From positions 1-9,211 of the forward strand of contig JAFGEY010000501.1 in the NCBI GenBank assembly GCA_016931365.1: a stretch of 9,211 nucleotides of DNA, in the 5' to 3' direction. Numbering within the stretch: position 1 is the first letter of the stretch; each line of letters begins with the position of its first letter. Below the pieces are notes generated by a model, which did no database searches, was not told where the DNA came from, and saw only the letters and a program-made list of their open reading frames with translations. Below, one piece after another: positions 5,967-9,211 of this stretch. This DNA comes from Anaerolineae bacterium (lineage in GTDB: Bacteria; Chloroflexota; Anaerolineae; JAFGEY01). The position numbers and the translations under genes are program-made.

Positions 5967-7649
5967 TTGGCCGGAGAACTGGTGCTGGTCGTTGACGATC
6001 GGGATGACAGCCTGCAATTTCTGACCGATTATATCCTGGAGCCGAACGGGTACAAGTACATCACGGCCAAGGATGGCGCGACGGGCTTTGATCTGGCGAT
6101 GAAACAGAACCCGGCGCTGATCATCATGGACTTGAAAATGCCCAGGATGACCGGGCTGGAAGTGCTGGCGGCATTGAACGAACTTGGCGCAAAAATCCCC
6201 GTGATTCTGATGACCTTCCACGGCTCGGAAGAGACGGCCGTGCAGGCCTTTCGCCTCGGCGCGCGCGACTATATCATCAAACCCTATGATACCTCCGAGA
6301 TGCTCCAGGCCATCGACCGGGCTTTGACCGAAGTGCGCCTGCGCCGCGAGCGAGATGAGCTGCACGAAGGGATTATGAAGGTCAACCGGCAGTTGGAACA
6401 GCGGGTCAAAGAGCTTCAGATCATCTATAACATTGGCAAATCAGTCACCGGGATGCTCGACCTGGAAAAGCTGCTCAATCGCATTGTGGAGGCGGCGCGG
6501 TATATCACCGGTGCAGAAGAAAGCTCTTTGCTGCTCATCGATCGACAAACCGGCGACCTGTACATGCGCGCGCAGCAGGGGTTAGGCGAGCGCTTTGCGC
6601 GCGGGTTCCGGGTTAAATCCCAGGACAGCATTGCCGGTCAGGTCGTTCGCACCGGCGAACCTTTTATCCAGGCGAATGATGCGCAAAGCCTCAAGGTCAA
6701 GACCGGCTACCTGGTCAAGTCGCTGGTCTATGTGCCGCTCAGACTGGGCAGCAACGTGATCGGCGTGTTGTTGGTCGATAACAAAGTCTCACCCCGCGCT
6801 TTTACGGACAATGATGTTTATCTGCTGCAGGCCCTTGCCGACTATGCGGCGATCTCTATTCACAATGCACGTCTCTATGAAACGGTCAAAGACTTTAACC
6901 AAGAGTTGGAGCAGCGCGTTGAGGAACGCACGCACGAGTTGGAGCAGGCCAGAGATCAACTGGTCCAATCTGAAAAGTTGGCCGCAATCGGCCAGTTGGC
7001 GGCGGGCGTGGCTCACGAGATCAACAATCCCATCGGCGTGATGCTCGGTTTTTCGCAGGTGTTGCTCAAGCGCACGACAGAAGACAGCCCGACGTACAAG
7101 CCGCTGGCGACCATCGAGCGCGAAGGGCTGCGCTGCAAAAAGATCGTCCAGAACTTGCTCGACTTTGCCCGTCACAACAAGCCCAATCCCGAGCGCGTCG
7201 ACATCAACCAGGTGATCGACAATGCGCTCGATTTGGTCGAACACCAGACCAGCGATTCTGCCGTCAGGTGGATCAAGACCTATTCGCCGGGGTTGCCGCA
7301 AGTGTTGGCCGATGCCAATCAACTCCAGCAAGTTTTCCTCAACATTTTGCTGAACGCCTACCAGGCGATGCCTGACGGCGGCGAACTGGATATCGTCACT
7401 CACCAGGATGGCGATTATGTCTGTGCTGCCTTTAGCGATACCGGTCCGGGCATTCATCCGGAGAATATGAAGCATATCTTTGAACCCTTTTTCACCACCA
7501 AAGAGGTGGGCAAAGGCACCGGTTTGGGGTTGTCGGTCAGCTATGGCATCGTCGAACAGCATGGGGGAACAATCGAGGTCAAAAGTGACGGCAAGATTGG
7601 GACGACTTTTACGGTCAAGATGCCAGCCGCACCGCTCGCGCGCGGCTAA
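5967..7649 (+). CDS. Receiver-GAF-histidine kinase fusion protein
   Basis: A 560-residue soluble signalling protein. Receiver domain (about 4-120): D10/D11 acidic pocket, phospho-acceptor D55 in IIMDLKMP, T83, and K105 in YIIKP. A coiled linker (about 122-150) precedes a GAF domain (about 150-315). A second coiled coil (about 313-337, ELEQRVEERTHELEQ) leads to the HisKA domain with H350 in GVAHEINNP. The HATPase domain has an N box with N463, a G1 box FSDTGPG (D491) and a G2 box GKGTGLGLS (515-523). All catalytic residues are present, so both kinase and receiver are probably active. No transmembrane helix is seen, so the input would be cytoplasmic: phosphorylation of D55 by another kinase and a ligand or redox signal on GAF. 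No output response regulator is encoded nearby. It follows the DUF3006-like gene by 23 bp. The TTG start is chosen for its strong ribosome site. Confidence 0.93.
   Translation: MAGELVLVVDDRDDSLQFLTDYILEPNGYKYITAKDGATGFDLAMKQNPALIIMDLKMPRMTGLEVLAALNELGAKIPVILMTFHGSEETAVQAFRLGARDYIIKPYDTSEMLQAIDRALTEVRLRRERDELHEGIMKVNRQLEQRVKELQIIYNIGKSVTGMLDLEKLLNRIVEAARYITGAEESSLLLIDRQTGDLYMRAQQGLGERFARGFRVKSQDSIAGQVVRTGEPFIQANDAQSLKVKTGYLVKSLVYVPLRLGSNVIGVLLVDNKVSPRAFTDNDVYLLQALADYAAISIHNARLYETVKDFNQELEQRVEERTHELEQARDQLVQSEKLAAIGQLAAGVAHEINNPIGVMLGFSQVLLKRTTEDSPTYKPLATIEREGLRCKKIVQNLLDFARHNKPNPERVDINQVIDNALDLVEHQTSDSAVRWIKTYSPGLPQVLADANQLQQVFLNILLNAYQAMPDGGELDIVTHQDGDYVCAAFSDTGPGIHPENMKHIFEPFFTTKEVGKGTGLGLSVSYGIVEQHGGTIEVKSDGKIGTTFTVKMPAAPLARG
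7625..7647. repeat. Inverted repeat at the convergent junction
   Basis: AGCCGC at 7625-7630 and GCGGCT at 7642-7647 form a 6-bp GC-rich stem with an 11-nt loop, ending at the kinase stop codon. No T-tract follows on either strand, so a classical intrinsic terminator is not supported, although it is the only stem noticed between the convergent genes. Confidence 0.25.
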
Positions 7650-7659
7650 ACCGGCCGAC

Positions 7660-8574
7660 TCAACCCTTTTCCTCGCTCAAAGCCAACCCGACCTTGACGA
7701 ACAGCCAGGGTGTGACAAAGGCCATCAGCGATCCCGCCAGCGCATAGCACGCAAAGCGCAAGGCGATCGCCAACCAGGGCGCGTCCACGTCTGGCGCGAG
7801 CGCGCTCAGGCCCGGGTAAACCGGGGACAGAATCAGCAGGCCGACGACGGCGCGCAGAACGCGCTTCCACCACACGCCGCTCACCATAAAGCGCACGTAG
7901 CGGCCTTCCAGCACAAAGCCGATGCTCAATCCCATCAACGCGCCGGTGCTCATCGTCGTGTCTTCCACGGGTACGATCAGGGTCAGCAGGACGGGCGCGA
8001 TCACCGACAGGGCGATCTGCCGGGCCAGCGACAACCGGCGCCATCTTGCTCTGGCCTGCGGCTCGATCCATAATCCGACGCCCAGGCATACCGCGCCAAC
8101 AGTCCACCCGCTGATCACATCGATGCAGGTGTGGACGCCCAGGTACATCCGTGAAAAGCCGACCAGCAGCACCAGAACCGCCATCAGCGCCACAAACCAG
8201 CCTTTTTTCACTCGATAGGCCAGATACCCCCACATCACGGTACTGTTTTGTGCGTGATTGCTGGGCCAGGAAAAGGACTCCTCGTAGCGCAGCGGGACGA
8301 GTTTCTGGTTTAGATCGCTGAATGCTGTGGCGTATGGACGTGGGATATGGAACAGGGTTTTCAACGCCCCATTGACGTAAAAAGCACTCAGGGCGATGTA
8401 GGTCAGGCCGATGCCCAGTTCTTTGTGGATGCACCACAAGATGATCGGCACCAGAACCAGGAGGAACTTTTCGTTGCTCGAGTCGGTGATCAGTTTGAAC
8501 AGCGCGTCCCAAAACGGGCTGCGCCAGCTTTGCAGGGCTAACAGCAGATCGATGCCGGCCGGAACCTGGGCCAA
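7660..8574 (-). CDS. PAP2-superfamily membrane phosphatase
   Basis: About 304 residues. The three phosphatidic acid phosphatase type 2 motifs are present: K72-x6-R79-P80 (KTLFHIPRP), P104-S105-N106-H107 (PSGH motif with Asn for Gly), and S141-R142-x5-H148-x3-D152 (SRMYLGVHTCID). Hydrophobic segments flank them (about 37-49, 53-70, 125-140, 150-170) and several more fill residues 187-297, so this is a multi-pass membrane protein with a C-terminal membrane extension beyond the usual core. The family removes phosphate from lipid phosphates such as undecaprenyl pyrophosphate or phosphatidate; the substrate here is not determined. The start is uncertain: the frame is open to 8595 but holds only TTG 8574 and rarer codons such as ATT 8577, while the well-placed ATG at 8581 is out of frame. 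It lies 7 bp after the M20 peptidase stop, suggesting co-transcription. Confidence 0.88.
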   Translation of the reverse strand: MAQVPAGIDLLLALQSWRSPFWDALFKLITDSSNEKFLLVLVPIILWCIHKELGIGLTYIALSAFYVNGALKTLFHIPRPYATAFSDLNQKLVPLRYEESFSWPSNHAQNSTVMWGYLAYRVKKGWFVALMAVLVLLVGFSRMYLGVHTCIDVISGWTVGAVCLGVGLWIEPQARARWRRLSLARQIALSVIAPVLLTLIVPVEDTTMSTGALMGLSIGFVLEGRYVRFMVSGVWWKRVLRAVVGLLILSPVYPGLSALAPDVDAPWLAIALRFACYALAGSLMAFVTPWLFVKVGLALSEEKG

Positions 8575-8581
8575 AATCCAT

Positions 8582-9211
8582 TCACGTATGTTCGATCATC
8601 CTTCGCAGAAATTCTGCGCTTTTGACCATATCGTCGATAACGATGAACTCGTCGTTGGTGTGCACGCTGCTCATGCCGGTGCTGATCGGCACGGCGGTCA
8701 GCCCGTTGGCGTTGAACACGTTGGCGTCGCTGCCCCCGCCGACCAGCCGCCAAACCGGCTCCGGCTCGCCCATCTCGGCCAGGGTCTGGGCAATGCGGCG
8801 CAGCAGCGGCGTCTCCGGCCCCAGCCGATAACTTGAATAGGTGCGCTCGATGTCCAGTTCCAGCCGCGCGCCGGGGTGGGCGGCGACGGCGCTTTCGAGC
8901 GCCGCGCGGATCGCCATTGTCTGGGCGACGAGTTTGGCCTCGTCGTGGCTTCGCGTCTCGCCGCGAATCTGCACCCGATCCGGCACAATGTTGACCGCCT
9001 GCCCTCCTTCGATCATGCCAATATTGGCCGTCGTCACCTCATCGATGCGGCCCAACGGCATGCCGGCGATGGCCTGCGCGGCGATCAGGATGGCGTTGAT
9101 CCCATCTTCGGGATTGGCCCCGGCATGGGCGGCTTTGCCGTGGATGATCGCCGCAATCTTGTCCGATCCCGGTGCGCCGTGGACGATCGCGTGCAGCGGC
9201 CCGCCCGAGTC
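8582..9211 (-). CDS. M20-family metallopeptidase (PepT-like), N-terminus beyond window edge
   Basis: The last 209 residues are visible, reading in from position 9211 with an open frame and ending at TGA 8584-8582. The fragment begins just after the first catalytic half. It contains the dimerisation (lid) domain with HGKAAHAGANPEDGINA, then IGMIEGGQAVNIVPD and RGETRSHDE. The C-terminal part of the catalytic domain has GGGSDANVFNANGL and the metal-ligand block GMSSVHTNDEFI. This pattern fits the PepT-like/YqjE group of M20 peptidases, which cleave short peptides with two zinc ions in the cytosol. About 160 N-terminal residues, carrying the other metal ligands, are outside the window, so activity cannot be judged. 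The ATG at 9061 is internal, not the start. PAP2 follows downstream on the same strand; no functional link is evident. Confidence 0.9.
   Translation of the reverse strand, partial: DSGGPLHAIVHGAPGSDKIAAIIHGKAAHAGANPEDGINAILIAAQAIAGMPLGRIDEVTTANIGMIEGGQAVNIVPDRVQIRGETRSHDEAKLVAQTMAIRAALESAVAAHPGARLELDIERTYSSYRLGPETPLLRRIAQTLAEMGEPEPVWRLVGGGSDANVFNANGLTAVPISTGMSSVHTNDEFIVIDDMVKSAEFLRRMIEHT

Noticed and set aside
6789..7562. Minus-strand open frame of 257 codons
   Set aside because: It is antisense to the histidine kinase core, where all kinase boxes are intact.
7647..7662. Intrinsic terminator between the convergent genes
   Set aside because: The 10-bp gap and flanks have a short GC stem but no T-tract on either strand.
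7646..8581. Open frame of 311 codons, minus strand, starting at the coupled ATG 8581
   Set aside because: It overlaps the PAP2 gene almost completely, lacks PAP2 motifs and hydrophobic segments, and is rich in Arg and Pro. Only its start codon is of interest.

Overview
This 9.2 kb window is densely coding, fairly GC-rich bacterial DNA with two convergent gene blocks and one divergent promoter region. No rRNA, tRNA, CRISPR array, transposase or long repeat was seen. The gene mix (zinc-ribbon PP2C phosphatase, HerA-like ATPase with a long coiled coil, stand-alone ComEC-type metallohydrolase lipoprotein next to a DUF3006 protein, receiver-GAF-histidine kinase fusion) and tight gene packing with occasional TTG/GTG starts would suit a Chloroflexota (Anaerolineae-like) genome. 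That assignment is an impression from gene content and could not be tested here.

Layout. Positions 827 to 1 (minus) carry the N-terminal 275 codons of a magnesium/cobalt-chelatase-type AAA+ ATPase that runs off the left edge. Positions 828-1028 are a divergent intergenic region with one good sigma70-type promoter facing each way and a small inverted repeat in the rightward leader. Positions 1029-7649 (plus) hold five closely packed genes: PP2C phosphatase, HerA/DUF87-type ATPase, ComEC-like secreted lipoprotein, DUF3006-like small protein, and REC-GAF-HisKA-HATPase kinase. Gaps are 16, 8 and 23 bp, with one 35-bp overlap, so they probably form one operon from the promoter at 917-945. Positions 8574 to 7660 (minus) hold a PAP2-type membrane phosphatase, and 9211 to 8582 (minus) the C-terminal part of an M20 peptidase entering from the right edge. 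These two are separated by 7 bp and look co-transcribed. The two blocks converge at 7649/7660 with only 10 bp between stop codons.

How the genes may work together. The operon joins a phosphatase for Ser/Thr phosphoproteins, a DNA-translocase-like ATPase, an exported ComEC-type hydrolase and a two-component protein. The metallohydrolase and DUF3006 pair is a recurring association; the rest of the linkage is inference from spacing. The most interesting points are the five-gene module, an apparent internal duplication in the DUF3006-like protein, the C-terminal architecture of the HerA-like ATPase, and an out-of-frame ATG just ahead of the PAP2 gene that suggests either a one-base indel or an unusual start.
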